A stretch of 64,000 nucleotides of DNA from the NCBI GenBank assembly GCA_024711325.1, contig JANJTC010000002.1, forward strand, positions 186,001 to 250,000, in the 5' to 3' direction. The notes beneath the pieces were generated by a model. That model made no database searches and had not been told where the DNA came from. It worked only from the letters and a program-made list of their open reading frames with translations. This document shows, in pieces, positions 16,757 to 25,354 of the stretch; position 1 is the stretch's first letter; the number at the start of each line of letters is the position of its first letter. A program made the translations under genes and the position numbers. Source of the stretch: Bacteriovoracaceae bacterium. Its GTDB lineage: Bacteria; Bdellovibrionota; Bacteriovoracia; Bacteriovoracales; Bacteriovoracaceae.

Positions 16757-19700
16757 GTGCTGAATTCTATTATTAAGCTGGCCTTGCGCCAAAGGCTTGC
16801 TGTGCTTACGGCCGCCTTGATCTTACTGATTATTGGAACATGGCAAGCGATGCATCTTCCAGTTGATGTCTTTCCTGATCTTAACCGCCCGGTAGTTACC
16901 GTTATGACTGAGGCACGAGGATTCGCTCCGGAAGAAACTGAAGTTCAAGTAACATTACCCATCGAGTATGTATTAAACGGGCTGCCAGGTCTTTTGAGAC
17001 TTCGTTCATCCAGTGGCGCTGGGATTTCTATTGTGCACGCTGAGTTTGATTGGGGCACAGATGTTTTTAAAAATCGACAGATTGTTGCTGAGAGGCTTGA
17101 GCTAGCTAAAGAAAAACTACCTCCTAATATTTCGCCTATTATGACTCCTAGTTCATCCATAATGGGTGAAATCATGTTTGTGGCCTTAACTTCTCCATCT
17201 GGTGAAGTAAGTCCAATGGAGTTAAGAACATTGGCAGAATGGACGGTAAAACCCCGACTACTGGCCATACCGGGAGTCAGTCAAATTGTTACAATTGGAG
17301 GGGATCTTAAGCAATATCAGATCTTAGTTTCTGCAGAAAAGATGCAATCCAAGGGTTTGACGGTTGAGGATTTAAAACACTCTCTGTCCGAAATCGGTCT
17401 GAACACTTCAGGCGGTTTTATAGATATCGGAGAAAAAGAATACCTCATCCGAACTTTAGGGAGAATAGAGACTATCGAACATATTGAAGAATCATATGTT
17501 GGAACTCATTTGGGAAATCCCGTCAGTGTTAAGGAAATTGCTGAAGTTAAATTGGGTGCTTATTTTAAAAGAGGTAACGGTTCTATCAATGGCGAGCCAG
17601 CGGTGGTGATGACTATTCAAAAGCAACCGACTGCAGAGACCGTCTCTTTAACTGCAACAGTTGAAAGTGAGCTGAAAAAAGTTGCGCTCTCCCTGCCTGA
17701 AGGTGTGGAACTAAAATCTGATTTATTCAAACAATCGCATTTCATAGAAAATGCTGTCGGGAATGTGGGCGAAGCCTTGCGCGACGGTACAATCATGGTG
17801 GCGATTGTTCTTATGCTGTTTCTTCTTAACTGGAGGACTACTTTTATCACATTGACTGCCATTCCATTATCTTTGGTGATTACGGCAATTATCTTTAATT
17901 ATTTCGGCATTGGAGTTAACACCATGACCCTGGGAGGGTTAGCAGTTGCAATCGGTGAACTCGTGGATGATGCAATCGTGGATGTTGAAAATGTCTACCG
18001 GAGATTGAACGAGAACCGATTATTAGAAAGGCCAAGACCTGTTCTTAAAGTGATCTATGAAGCCTCAAAAGAGATAAGAAACTCAATTGTATTTTCAACT
18101 TTTATCATTGTCCTGGTTTTTATTCCTCTATTTGCCTTGAGTGGTTTGGAAGGAAAGCTCTTCTCCCCAATGGGAGAGGCCTATATCATCTCTATTCTGG
18201 CTTCACTTTTTGTCTCTCTCACTGTCACTCCAGTCCTTTGTTACTATCTTCTGGGAAGAAAGACCAACCTACTTAAATCTGAAAGCGATGGCTTTTTTGT
18301 CAAATTCCTGAAAAAAAATGCCAGTAAGATTATAGAAAAATCTTTGGCAAACTCAAAAGCTGTTCTCGTTATCGTTTCAATAGTATTTGCTTTAACTCTT
18401 TTCTCCATACCTTATATGGGACGTGACTTTTTACCTACCTTCAACGAAGGTTCTGTGACGCTTGGTCTTCAGGCAAATCCAGGGATATCACTAGAGACTT
18501 CCAATAAAAAAGGAATGGAAGTTGAAAAAGCATTACTCACTATTCCTGAAGTGAAATCAACTACTCGAAGAGTAGGGCGCGCAGAAATGGATGAACATGC
18601 CGAAGGTGTAAACTGGAATGAAATTGATGTTGACCTGAGAAAGAGTGAACGGAGTAAAGAGGAAATTTTCGCTCATATCAGGAATAAGATCAAAGAAACC
18701 TGGCCGGAAGTTTATGTTAATTTAGGTCAACCTATTTCTCATCGGCTGGATCATATGCTCTCTGGCGTAAGATCTCAAATCGCTTTAAAGGTATTTGGCC
18801 CTGATATCGTAGAATTACGAAGGATCGGTGGCGAGATTTTTCAGCGGATTAAAGACATCCCGGGACTTAAGGATTTACAAGTTGAACCATTAGTTCAAAT
18901 TCCTCAGCTTAAAATATTTATTGATAAAGAAGAAGTGAAGCGCGCTCGTATGAGTGCTGGTACCATGGCCCAGGATCTGGAAGCACTTCTCAATGGACAT
19001 GATGTTGGACAAATGGTGGAGGGCCAGCAGATTCATGGAGTGCTTTTAAGGCTGGATGAAGAATCCCGGTCTAATCCCGAAGCAATTGAAAATATCAGTT
19101 TAAAGCTTCTGCCTACCGGAGACCACGTCAAAGTGAAGGATTTGGCCAATGTCTATAAAGGCAATGGACCCAATATGATCAATCGGGAAGGACTTCAACG
19201 TCGACTAGTTGTTTCTGCCAACTCAGAGGGCGCTGACTTAAATGAACTGGTGGCAAGAATCAAAAACACGATTGATGAAATCGACTGGCCGGAAGGCTAC
19301 CATATGGAAGTGGGCGGTCAATTTGAAGGGCAACTCAGATCTTCTCAGCAAATGATCTGGTTAGGTCTGTTATCTTTTACCTTGGTCTTTCTGGTACTTT
19401 TTTTCCACTTTAACTCAACTGTCTTGGCAATTCAGATTATGCTGAATATTCCGCTGGCCCTGATTGGTAGTGTGGCCGCTATATATCTCACTTCAAGATC
19501 ATTCTCGCTGGCTTCCTTAATTGCGTTTGTCACCCTATGTGGAATTGCCTCTCGGAATGGGATTATGATGATTTCTCATTATCTTCATCTCATGATTGAG
19601 GAAAAAGAGAATTTTGGGAAGAGCATGATCATTAGAGGGACCCTGGAAAGACTTGTTCCTGTTTTGATGACGGCCTTAACAGCTGTCCTTGCACTTACTC

Positions 19701-19891
19701 CATTGTTATTTGCTAAAGGAGAACCAGGAAAAGAAATTCTTCATCCTGTTGCTGTAGTCATCGTAGGAGGACTTCTAACTTCTACCCTTCTTGATCTTAT
19801 TGTTACACCCGTTTTATTCTGGCTCTTTGGAGAAAAGGCTTCTCAAAAGGCCATTAAAAAATATCAACGACTTAAAACTGAGGAGTTTTAA
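16757..19891 (+). CDS. heavy-metal RND efflux pump, second paralogue (CzcA family)
   Basis: The 1044-residue HME-RND pump starts at GTG with AAAGGA upstream. It has the usual 12 membrane segments. TM4 reads AVAIGELVDDAIVDVENVYRR, different from the cusA copy and richer in Asp, which suggests a divalent metal rather than Cu/Ag; this is inferred. It retains HMLSGVRSQIALKVFG at the second Met position. No adaptor subunit lies next to it. The operon instead carries a 148-residue His-rich periplasmic protein and a TolC-type channel downstream. The 1-nt overlap (TAATG) with the next gene shows coupling. Confidence 0.88.
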   Translation: MLNSIIKLALRQRLAVLTAALILLIIGTWQAMHLPVDVFPDLNRPVVTVMTEARGFAPEETEVQVTLPIEYVLNGLPGLLRLRSSSGAGISIVHAEFDWGTDVFKNRQIVAERLELAKEKLPPNISPIMTPSSSIMGEIMFVALTSPSGEVSPMELRTLAEWTVKPRLLAIPGVSQIVTIGGDLKQYQILVSAEKMQSKGLTVEDLKHSLSEIGLNTSGGFIDIGEKEYLIRTLGRIETIEHIEESYVGTHLGNPVSVKEIAEVKLGAYFKRGNGSINGEPAVVMTIQKQPTAETVSLTATVESELKKVALSLPEGVELKSDLFKQSHFIENAVGNVGEALRDGTIMVAIVLMLFLLNWRTTFITLTAIPLSLVITAIIFNYFGIGVNTMTLGGLAVAIGELVDDAIVDVENVYRRLNENRLLERPRPVLKVIYEASKEIRNSIVFSTFIIVLVFIPLFALSGLEGKLFSPMGEAYIISILASLFVSLTVTPVLCYYLLGRKTNLLKSESDGFFVKFLKKNASKIIEKSLANSKAVLVIVSIVFALTLFSIPYMGRDFLPTFNEGSVTLGLQANPGISLETSNKKGMEVEKALLTIPEVKSTTRRVGRAEMDEHAEGVNWNEIDVDLRKSERSKEEIFAHIRNKIKETWPEVYVNLGQPISHRLDHMLSGVRSQIALKVFGPDIVELRRIGGEIFQRIKDIPGLKDLQVEPLVQIPQLKIFIDKEEVKRARMSAGTMAQDLEALLNGHDVGQMVEGQQIHGVLLRLDEESRSNPEAIENISLKLLPTGDHVKVKDLANVYKGNGPNMINREGLQRRLVVSANSEGADLNELVARIKNTIDEIDWPEGYHMEVGGQFEGQLRSSQQMIWLGLLSFTLVFLVLFFHFNSTVLAIQIMLNIPLALIGSVAAIYLTSRSFSLASLIAFVTLCGIASRNGIMMISHYLHLMIEEKENFGKSMIIRGTLERLVPVLMTALTAVLALTPLLFAKGEPGKEILHPVAVVIVGGLLTSTLLDLIVTPVLFWLFGEKASQKAIKKYQRLKTEEF

Positions 19892-20337
19892 TGAAAGTAT
19901 TAAGTTTATGTTTTCTCATGATTTTATCTTTTTCTTTATCGGCCCATGAAGGCGGGCATGGTGAGGTTGAAGAAGGCGGAAAGTTCGGTGGAATCATGTC
20001 ACCAATTGTGGAAAAAACGGAAGCCGGTAAGGGGAATAAGGCAAAGTTCCTCTATAAGGCCGAACTTGTCAGGGCAGCCTCCGGGAAATTAAGTATGTAC
20101 ATCTTTGATGAAAAGATGAATGTAATGGATTTGAAGGATTTCTCTCCTGAAGTGCTCGCTAAACTGGAAGTTAAAAAGAAGGGAAAATTTACTTACGTGG
20201 GTGAGTTTAAGCTCAAGAAAAATGGCAATCATTTTACCGGTGAACTACCTAAGATTGAGTATAAACCTTTTAACATTGATTTTTTTCTTAAGAAAGGCAA
20301 GCAAGACCTCTTTGTTGGCTTCTCAAATTTAGACTAG
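19891..20337 (+). CDS. small periplasmic protein of metal efflux operon, unknown family
   Basis: The 148-residue product has a signal peptide (VLSLCFLMILSFSLSA) followed directly by HEGGHGEVEEGGK, a likely metal-binding arm. The rest is a beta-rich, Lys-rich domain (AKFLYKAELVRAASGKLSMYIFD) that could resemble a single lipoyl or copper-chaperone-like fold. It sits exactly where an adaptor gene would be expected between the pump and the channel, but it is too short for a normal membrane fusion protein. It overlaps the pump gene by 1 nt. Confidence 0.7.
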   Translation: MKVLSLCFLMILSFSLSAHEGGHGEVEEGGKFGGIMSPIVEKTEAGKGNKAKFLYKAELVRAASGKLSMYIFDEKMNVMDLKDFSPEVLAKLEVKKKGKFTYVGEFKLKKNGNHFTGELPKIEYKPFNIDFFLKKGKQDLFVGFSNLD

Positions 20338-20345
20338 GTGGAACT

Positions 20346-21584
20346 ATGGGTCTCTTGATTTTAACGTTTATTTTTTCCTTTGTTGCTTCAGCGTCCATTC
20401 AGGTGGATGAGGATTATTTAAAGGCCCAGATTGAATCAACTCCTGAAATAAAGAGTTTGATGGATCGATTAACAAGCACTGAAAAATTGAAAGGTTCGCT
20501 TTCAAGATCCTTTCTTCCCAAGATAAATTTGTCCTATGGAAGAGAGAGATTCACGACCGGTCCTTACCATTCATTAAATCAGCCTTTTGGCGGTATTGAG
20601 GCGGAAGTAAATGTATTTAATTCCGGACGAGACGCCCTGGAAAATGAACGAAGAAATAAAGAGGCCCGTCTGTCACAAGTTGATGCAACTATTACTAAAG
20701 CAAAAGTATTATCTGAAGGAAGGCAGGCATTAGCTCAATATGCGTTTTTAAAGGAGATCCAGCTTATTCTGGAAGAAGCTTTAAGAATGAATGAGAAGAA
20801 CTTCTCGGGGGCCCGGAAAAGAATTAATGCAGGTCTTTCAACAAAAACTGATCTTATCGATTTTAAACAACAAAAACTTGCATTAGAGCAAGAATATGAA
20901 ACGCTAAAGTATGAACAGGGAGTTGTTTCAAGATTGCTCTCTGTCTTGCTTGGTCTTCATCCAGATGAAGCTATCCATGTTGTCTCCAAAAACATTCATC
21001 CTGAACATGGGCCACTTTTTGAATCTACAACAGATTTCTCAAATTCTAATCTTTTACAAAAAGCAGCTCTTCATTCTGAAATTGCTCGTATTGAAAATAA
21101 AACGGCTTCCAGATGGTGGGCACCCAAACTGGATATTTATGGTTACGCCCTTCGTTTTACCCAGAAAGAAAGGGAGTACAGTGATATTGGGCAACGAAAT
21201 GATGTGACATTTGGTTTTAAGTTTACTCTTCCTCTATTTGATGGAGGCGAAGGTATTGCTCAATCTGCGGCCAGTGCGGCCCAGGCAAGATCACGAGAGC
21301 ATCTCTTACGAAAACAATCTTTGATGCTAGAAAATGAGACAGGGAATGCCACCAGAAAATTAGAACTTGCCCATAAACTCATTCATGGCGCGGAGGAGAG
21401 TGTTAAGCTTATGTCAGAATACCGTGAGGGTATTATGAGCGAATATTCTAAAGGAATAAAAAACTCCCCGGATGTACTCCAGGCAAATCAACGTTGGATT
21501 GAAGCAAAGACTAAATTTGCTGAAGTAAAAAGAGATTATCAAATCGCCAAGACGGAAGCTCTCTATTTGATAGGACTTAAATAA
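20346..21584 (+). CDS. TolC-family outer-membrane channel of second metal RND operon
   Basis: The 412-residue protein has a signal peptide (LLILTFIFSFVASAS) and two outer-membrane efflux repeats. Typical blocks are SRSFLPKINLSYG, GGIEAEVNVFNSGRD, RWWAPKLDIYGYALRF and FGFKFTLPLFDGG, followed by long amphipathic helices. It is shorter than the CusC-like protein and lacks the Met-rich tail. GGTGGA precedes the ATG, 8 nt after the small periplasmic gene. It should supply the outer-membrane exit for the pump encoded at 16757. Confidence 0.82.
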   Translation: MGLLILTFIFSFVASASIQVDEDYLKAQIESTPEIKSLMDRLTSTEKLKGSLSRSFLPKINLSYGRERFTTGPYHSLNQPFGGIEAEVNVFNSGRDALENERRNKEARLSQVDATITKAKVLSEGRQALAQYAFLKEIQLILEEALRMNEKNFSGARKRINAGLSTKTDLIDFKQQKLALEQEYETLKYEQGVVSRLLSVLLGLHPDEAIHVVSKNIHPEHGPLFESTTDFSNSNLLQKAALHSEIARIENKTASRWWAPKLDIYGYALRFTQKEREYSDIGQRNDVTFGFKFTLPLFDGGEGIAQSAASAAQARSREHLLRKQSLMLENETGNATRKLELAHKLIHGAEESVKLMSEYREGIMSEYSKGIKNSPDVLQANQRWIEAKTKFAEVKRDYQIAKTEALYLIGLK

Positions 21585-21650
21585 TGCCAATAAAGATGAG
21601 ATGGTTTATTCTGTTTTAGCAATAGAAATATGCAAAATAAGGAGCTAGTG

Positions 21651-22937
21651 GTGATTTCCACCAAAGAGCAATGGAAGATTTGGTCTCATGTGGCCGCTCA
21701 TAGTTTTGGTGGTCCGGCAGGTCAAATAGCTGTTATTCACAAGTTGGTTGTTGAAGATAAGAAATTAATCTCAGAAGAGCGCTTTCTGCATGCCCTAAAT
21801 TTTTGCATGCTTCTTCCGGGTCCAGAAGCTCAGCAATTGGCCACTTATATGGGGTGGTTGATGAATAAGTGGAGAGGAGGCCTGATTGCTGGAGGGCTCT
21901 TTATCCTTCCGGGGTTTCTTTCTATCCTTGCCTTGTCTTATCTCTATGTCATTTATAATGATGTTCCTTTCATTCAGGGTTTGTTTTATGGAATGAAGCC
22001 AGCCATTATTGCGATTGTCACCTCGGCCTTATACCGAATTTCGAAAAAGTCTTTAAAAAATAGCTTCTATTGGGGCATGGCAATCTTTGCATTCATCTCA
22101 TTATTTTTCTTCAATATTTCTTTTCCCATTGTGGTTGTTTTATCCGGACTCCTGGGTGTGATCTATGGAAAAGTATTTGCTCATCATGAATTAATCAGTG
22201 ACCTGGGGTCTCTACCAAGACCGGCCTTCTCTCAGACTCTTAAAACTCTTTTTGTATGGATTCTCGTTTGGATTGCTCCCATTATCCTTACTCTCATGAT
22301 CTTTGGAGAGGATTCAACTTTTCATGCCCTGAACTTATTCTTCAGTAAAATGTCGATGGTCACTTTTGGTGGCGCTTATGCGGCCTTAAGTTATGTGGCC
22401 CAAAAGACAGTGGAAGTTTACAGCTGGCTACAAGGATCAGAAATGCTGGATGGTCTTGCCATGGCCGAAACCACACCCGGTCCACTGATTCAAACAGTAC
22501 AATTTGTCGGTTTTATGGGGGCCTACCGATTTCCCGACGTAAGTTCACCATTCTTGGCAGCATTTATTGGCTCAGTGCTGACGACCTGGATGACCTTTGC
22601 GCCTTGTTTCTTATGGATATTTACCTTCGCGCCTTATGTCGAATTTATTCGAGGGCAGAAAGTTTTTACGGATGCTCTCCAGGCAATTACAGCTTCTGTG
22701 GTAGGGGTGATTTTTAATTTATCTGTCTGGTTTGTGCTTAAAGCACTTTTTTTTAAATCACAAGAAGTGAACTTTGGTCCATTGGATTTTGAGTACCCGG
22801 TTTTAACTACCATTGATTTCTTTGCGACTGGGATTTGTTTGGTGGCCTTACTGCTTCAATTTAAATTTAAGCAAGGCCTGTTTACTGTATTAGGGACATG
22901 TACAGCTTTAGGCATTATTATTCGGTATATTTTTTAG
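21651..22937 (+). CDS. chrA: chromate transporter ChrA (long, two-domain form)
   Basis: I prefer a GTG start at 21651 because AAGGAG lies 6 nt upstream; the track start at 21630 has no ribosome site. The product is 428 residues with two homologous CHR halves. The first contains SFGGPAGQIAVIH and NFCMLLPGPEAQQLATYMGW, the second MVTFGGAYAALSYVAQ and GLAMAETTPGPLIQTVQFVGF. ChrA exports chromate from the cytoplasm. No ChrB regulator is adjacent. It is the last plus-strand gene before the convergent CBS-domain gene, overlapping it by 4 nt. Confidence 0.92.
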   Translation: MISTKEQWKIWSHVAAHSFGGPAGQIAVIHKLVVEDKKLISEERFLHALNFCMLLPGPEAQQLATYMGWLMNKWRGGLIAGGLFILPGFLSILALSYLYVIYNDVPFIQGLFYGMKPAIIAIVTSALYRISKKSLKNSFYWGMAIFAFISLFFFNISFPIVVVLSGLLGVIYGKVFAHHELISDLGSLPRPAFSQTLKTLFVWILVWIAPIILTLMIFGEDSTFHALNLFFSKMSMVTFGGAYAALSYVAQKTVEVYSWLQGSEMLDGLAMAETTPGPLIQTVQFVGFMGAYRFPDVSSPFLAAFIGSVLTTWMTFAPCFLWIFTFAPYVEFIRGQKVFTDALQAITASVVGVIFNLSVWFVLKALFFKSQEVNFGPLDFEYPVLTTIDFFATGICLVALLLQFKFKQGLFTVLGTCTALGIIIRYIF

Positions 22938-23545
22938 GCCTTCCCCAGGAAGGCCGTTGATGCGATCACATATTGTAAGATATTACTCAGGGTAATAATC
23001 CCGGTCAGTTCCCGTTTATGGTTAATAATGGGAAGAGCGTTTATTCTTTCTTTTAGAAGAATAATAGCTATTTCATTCACGGTTGCGTGCTCTTCACACA
23101 CAATAATTTTATTGGTCATAATGTCATTACAGGATTTGTTTTCAACTTTTCCGGCCAGTTCTCGATCTGATATCATCCCAACAATCATTCCCTTATCATC
23201 AATCACTGGCAAATGACGAAACCTATACTTATTGAGTAGTGCCTGTGCTTCAAAAACCGAAGAATTATGGGAGATGACTATAACTGGATAGGTCATGATA
23301 TCTTTGGCGTGGTGGCGTTTACGTTGCTCTTCAAAAGTCTTGGTGGCCTGTTTGTAGACCTCCAGTTTTTGATAAGATTTCTTTAATCCCTCATCTTGTT
23401 TGACTTCCTCCAGCACTTCTTTAAATTCATCGACTTCATTAAGTTTACTGAGCGAATTAACTGGAGGGATTCCGGTCCTGGCAGCGGAGGATGTAGGGTG
23501 AACCAGGGGAGAGAATTGACCATTAAAAACCACTAAAAAACTCAT
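22934..23545 (-). CDS. tandem CBS-domain protein
   Basis: The 203-residue cytoplasmic protein has an N-terminal helical, charged region (residues 1-75, EFKEVLEEVKQDEGLKK) and two CBS motifs. These begin DIMTYPVIVISHNSSVFEAQ and DIMTNKIIVCEEHATVNEIA, with RFRHLPVID and RINALPIINH as the typical strand-helix turns. CBS pairs bind adenine nucleotides and act as energy sensors. The Pro/Ser-rich first 30 residues look disordered. It is transcribed away from the hibernation factor gene, with a 136-nt divergent gap between them. Confidence 0.82.
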   Translation of the reverse strand: MSFLVVFNGQFSPLVHPTSSAARTGIPPVNSLSKLNEVDEFKEVLEEVKQDEGLKKSYQKLEVYKQATKTFEEQRKRHHAKDIMTYPVIVISHNSSVFEAQALLNKYRFRHLPVIDDKGMIVGMISDRELAGKVENKSCNDIMTNKIIVCEEHATVNEIAIILLKERINALPIINHKRELTGIITLSNILQYVIASTAFLGKA

Positions 23546-23617
23546 AAATCCATTGTAAGTTAAAAAAGATACGGAAACATGATAAATATTAGAGTTTTTT
23601 TTTATTAAAGGAGCAAA

Positions 23618-23650
23618 ATGGCAGGTAAATCGGTTAGGATATTATCGTAG
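23618..23650 (+). CDS. possible 10-residue leader ORF ahead of hpf
   Basis: AAAGGAG lies 3 nt before an ATG that opens a 10-codon reading frame (MAGKSVRILS, then TAG), 31 nt upstream of hpf. The ribosome site is much better than that of hpf itself. Whether it is translated or regulatory cannot be told from sequence. Confidence 0.25.
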   Translation: MAGKSVRILS

Positions 23651-23681
23651 ATTCTATAAATACATATTTTAGGGGATTGAA

Positions 23682-24047
23682 ATGAACATTCAGGTAAATA
23701 CGGACCACAATATTGAAGGAAGCTCAGAACTAAATAGCTACATTGATAGCAGCTTATCCGAGCACTTTGAAAGATTTAAAAATGCTATTACTCGTATTGA
23801 AGTTCACTTATCAGATGAAAACGGCGGCAAGACATCTTCCAATGATAAGCGTTGCTTATTAGAAGCTCGCATTGCTAACCACCAGCCAGTTGTTGTCAGT
23901 CATAACGCTGATACCATTCATCAAGCAATTGAAGGTGCTTCTGACAAACTTTTGCGCTCCCTCGATACAATGGTCGGAAGATTAACTGATCGTACTAGCG
24001 CCAAAGATCTTCTCGTTGAAGAAGTTATTGTTGATGATGAGGAATAA
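23682..24047 (+). CDS. hpf: ribosome hibernation promoting factor, short HPF/RaiA type
   Basis: The 121-residue product matches the HPF/YfiA (RaiA) S30AE family: a beta strand with NIQVNTDHNIEGSSELNSYI, RIEVHLSDENGG, LEARIANHQPVVVSHNADTIHQAIEGASDKLLRSLD, and a short acidic tail. It lacks the C-terminal dimerisation domain of long HPF. It binds the decoding centre of the 30S subunit to idle ribosomes in starvation. AGGGGA precedes the ATG. A terminator follows, so it forms a single-gene transcript. Confidence 0.85.
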   Translation: MNIQVNTDHNIEGSSELNSYIDSSLSEHFERFKNAITRIEVHLSDENGGKTSSNDKRCLLEARIANHQPVVVSHNADTIHQAIEGASDKLLRSLDTMVGRLTDRTSAKDLLVEEVIVDDEE

Positions 24048-24053
24048 ATAGTC

Positions 24054-24082
24054 GGCAGGATTTAATCGTCCTGCCAGATTTT
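24054..24082 (+). terminator. terminator of hpf
   Basis: A perfect 7-bp stem, GGCAGGA (24054-24060) and TCCTGCC (24069-24075), with an 8-nt loop is followed by AGATTTT. It lies 7 nt after the hpf stop. Its T tract runs into the -10 box of the next transcript. Confidence 0.75.
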
Positions 24083-24159
24083 ATAATAGAAACAGGTGAT
24101 GGATTCCCACCTTATAACCGCCGTAAGTGTCGCTAAAACGACCGCTGATGATTCCTACT
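24082..24159 (+). promoter_or_regulatory. fluoride riboswitch (crcB motif) with its promoter -10
   Basis: The aptamer (about 24094-24159) reads AGGTGATGGATTCCCACC, then ATAACCGCC, a variable arm, then GCTGATGATTCCTACT. These are the conserved blocks of the crcB/fluoride riboswitch as I know it (GGNGAUGG-, -CC, AACCGC, GCUGAUGRCUCCUAC). A TATAAT at 24082-24087 would start transcription at about 24094, the first aptamer base, and overlaps the hpf terminator. The aptamer lies directly before a CLC-type antiporter and a soluble pyrophosphatase, the classic fluoride-resistance targets. Confidence 0.93.
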
Positions 24160-24170
24160 ATTCGTAGGAG
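24153..24170 (+). promoter_or_regulatory. Shine-Dalgarno-sequestering hairpin of the fluoride riboswitch
   Basis: TCCTAC (24153-24158) pairs with GTAGGA (24164-24169) around a 5-nt loop. The 3' arm contains the AGGAG ribosome site (24166-24170) 4 nt before the ATG at 24175. The 5' arm is also the 3' strand of the aptamer. Fluoride binding should therefore hold the 5' arm in the aptamer and free the ribosome site, giving translational activation. Confidence 0.8.
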
Positions 24171-24174
24171 ACCT

Positions 24175-25338
24175 ATGCCTAAAATTTTCAAAATATCCGC
24201 AATGGCCATGTTTATAGGTTTGGTCTCTGCTATTTTTTCATCTCTGTTCCTTCACCTTTTAGCTTATGCAAGCACTTTTAGATCAGAGCATCCTTATCTG
24301 ATCTGGGGATTGCCGGTCTTTGGTTTAATATTCGCTTTAATCTTAAAAAAAATACCTCATCACATTAACCAGGGTGTTCCTTACATCCTGGAGGAAATAG
24401 AAAACGATCAAGCGAAGGTCTCTACATGGATGGCCCCCTTTATTTTATTGTCCTCTCTCGGAACCCATCTTTTTGGAGGTTCGGCAGGGCGAGAAGGGGT
24501 GGGAGTAATTATGGGGGCGAGTGCTGCTCATTATCTCCCTAAATTTAATAAATCATTTTCACGGATGCGCCCTTTTCTCATTTATGGCGGAATCGCTGCT
24601 GGTTTTTCTTCCATCTTTGGAACACCCTTGACGGCCATTATTTTCGCTTTTGAGCTTAATGCTTTTAAACATTGGAAGAAACTGGAATTAATTTTTTGTG
24701 CTGTCATCTCGGCTTTTAGCGCACTGATTATTCAGAATATTCTAGGACCATCTCATCAGCACTTTCAGGTTTCTTTTGATTTCAATAAAGAGCTACTGTT
24801 TTATGGAGTCATCGTTATTTTTTCTTCTGGAATCGGGGCCAATATCTTTTATTGGGGGCTTAAAGGTTATACAAAACTCATTTCCACACTGTTTCCCGAG
24901 CTTGTGCAAAAGCTGTTTATGGGTGGTCTATTGATTAGTAGTTTAGTTTTTTTTACAGATAGCTACCAATATATCGGTATTGGCACTGACACCATCGCCA
25001 GGTCTTTTCTTTCTGAGATGAGTCACTTTGATTTTATCATGAAGTGTTTACTTACTGTCATGACTCTATCGGTTGGTTTTAAAGGTGGGGAAGTCACACC
25101 GCTACTATTTATGGGCGCGACACTTTCTAATGGAATGGCGGGCCTTTTTGGTTTAAGAAACTTTGGTCTAAGTTCTTCTCTTGGTATGGTAAGTTTATTT
25201 GGGGCCGTCACCGGGACGCCTTTTGCGTCTGCCATGATGGGAGCGGAATTATTTGGATGGCAGGTTGGCGTAGTGGCATTTTTGACTTGCTTTGGGGCAA
25301 GGCTGTTTATGGCCAAAAGATCAGTTTATAGACACTAA
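24175..25338 (+). CDS. CLC-family antiporter, probable fluoride/proton exchanger (CLC-F)
   Basis: The start at 24175 is set by the riboswitch ribosome site; the track start at 24127 lies inside the aptamer. The 387-residue protein has about ten membrane segments. CLC signatures are QGVPYILEE (in place of GSGIP), GGSAGREGVG with the gating Glu, FGTPLTAIIFAFE, and FKGGEVTPLLFMGATL. GREG-V rather than GREGP and GGEVTP rather than GIFAP are the forms I associate with CLC-F exchangers. Fluoride-riboswitch control strongly supports fluoride export. It is followed by ppa after 16 nt. Confidence 0.88.
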   Translation: MPKIFKISAMAMFIGLVSAIFSSLFLHLLAYASTFRSEHPYLIWGLPVFGLIFALILKKIPHHINQGVPYILEEIENDQAKVSTWMAPFILLSSLGTHLFGGSAGREGVGVIMGASAAHYLPKFNKSFSRMRPFLIYGGIAAGFSSIFGTPLTAIIFAFELNAFKHWKKLELIFCAVISAFSALIIQNILGPSHQHFQVSFDFNKELLFYGVIVIFSSGIGANIFYWGLKGYTKLISTLFPELVQKLFMGGLLISSLVFFTDSYQYIGIGTDTIARSFLSEMSHFDFIMKCLLTVMTLSVGFKGGEVTPLLFMGATLSNGMAGLFGLRNFGLSSSLGMVSLFGAVTGTPFASAMMGAELFGWQVGVVAFLTCFGARLFMAKRSVYRH

Positions 25339-25354
25339 CTTTTGAGAGGTTATT

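Noticed and set aside
16945-17268. 107-residue minus-strand ORF
   Set aside because: Antisense to the second RND pump; no ribosome site.
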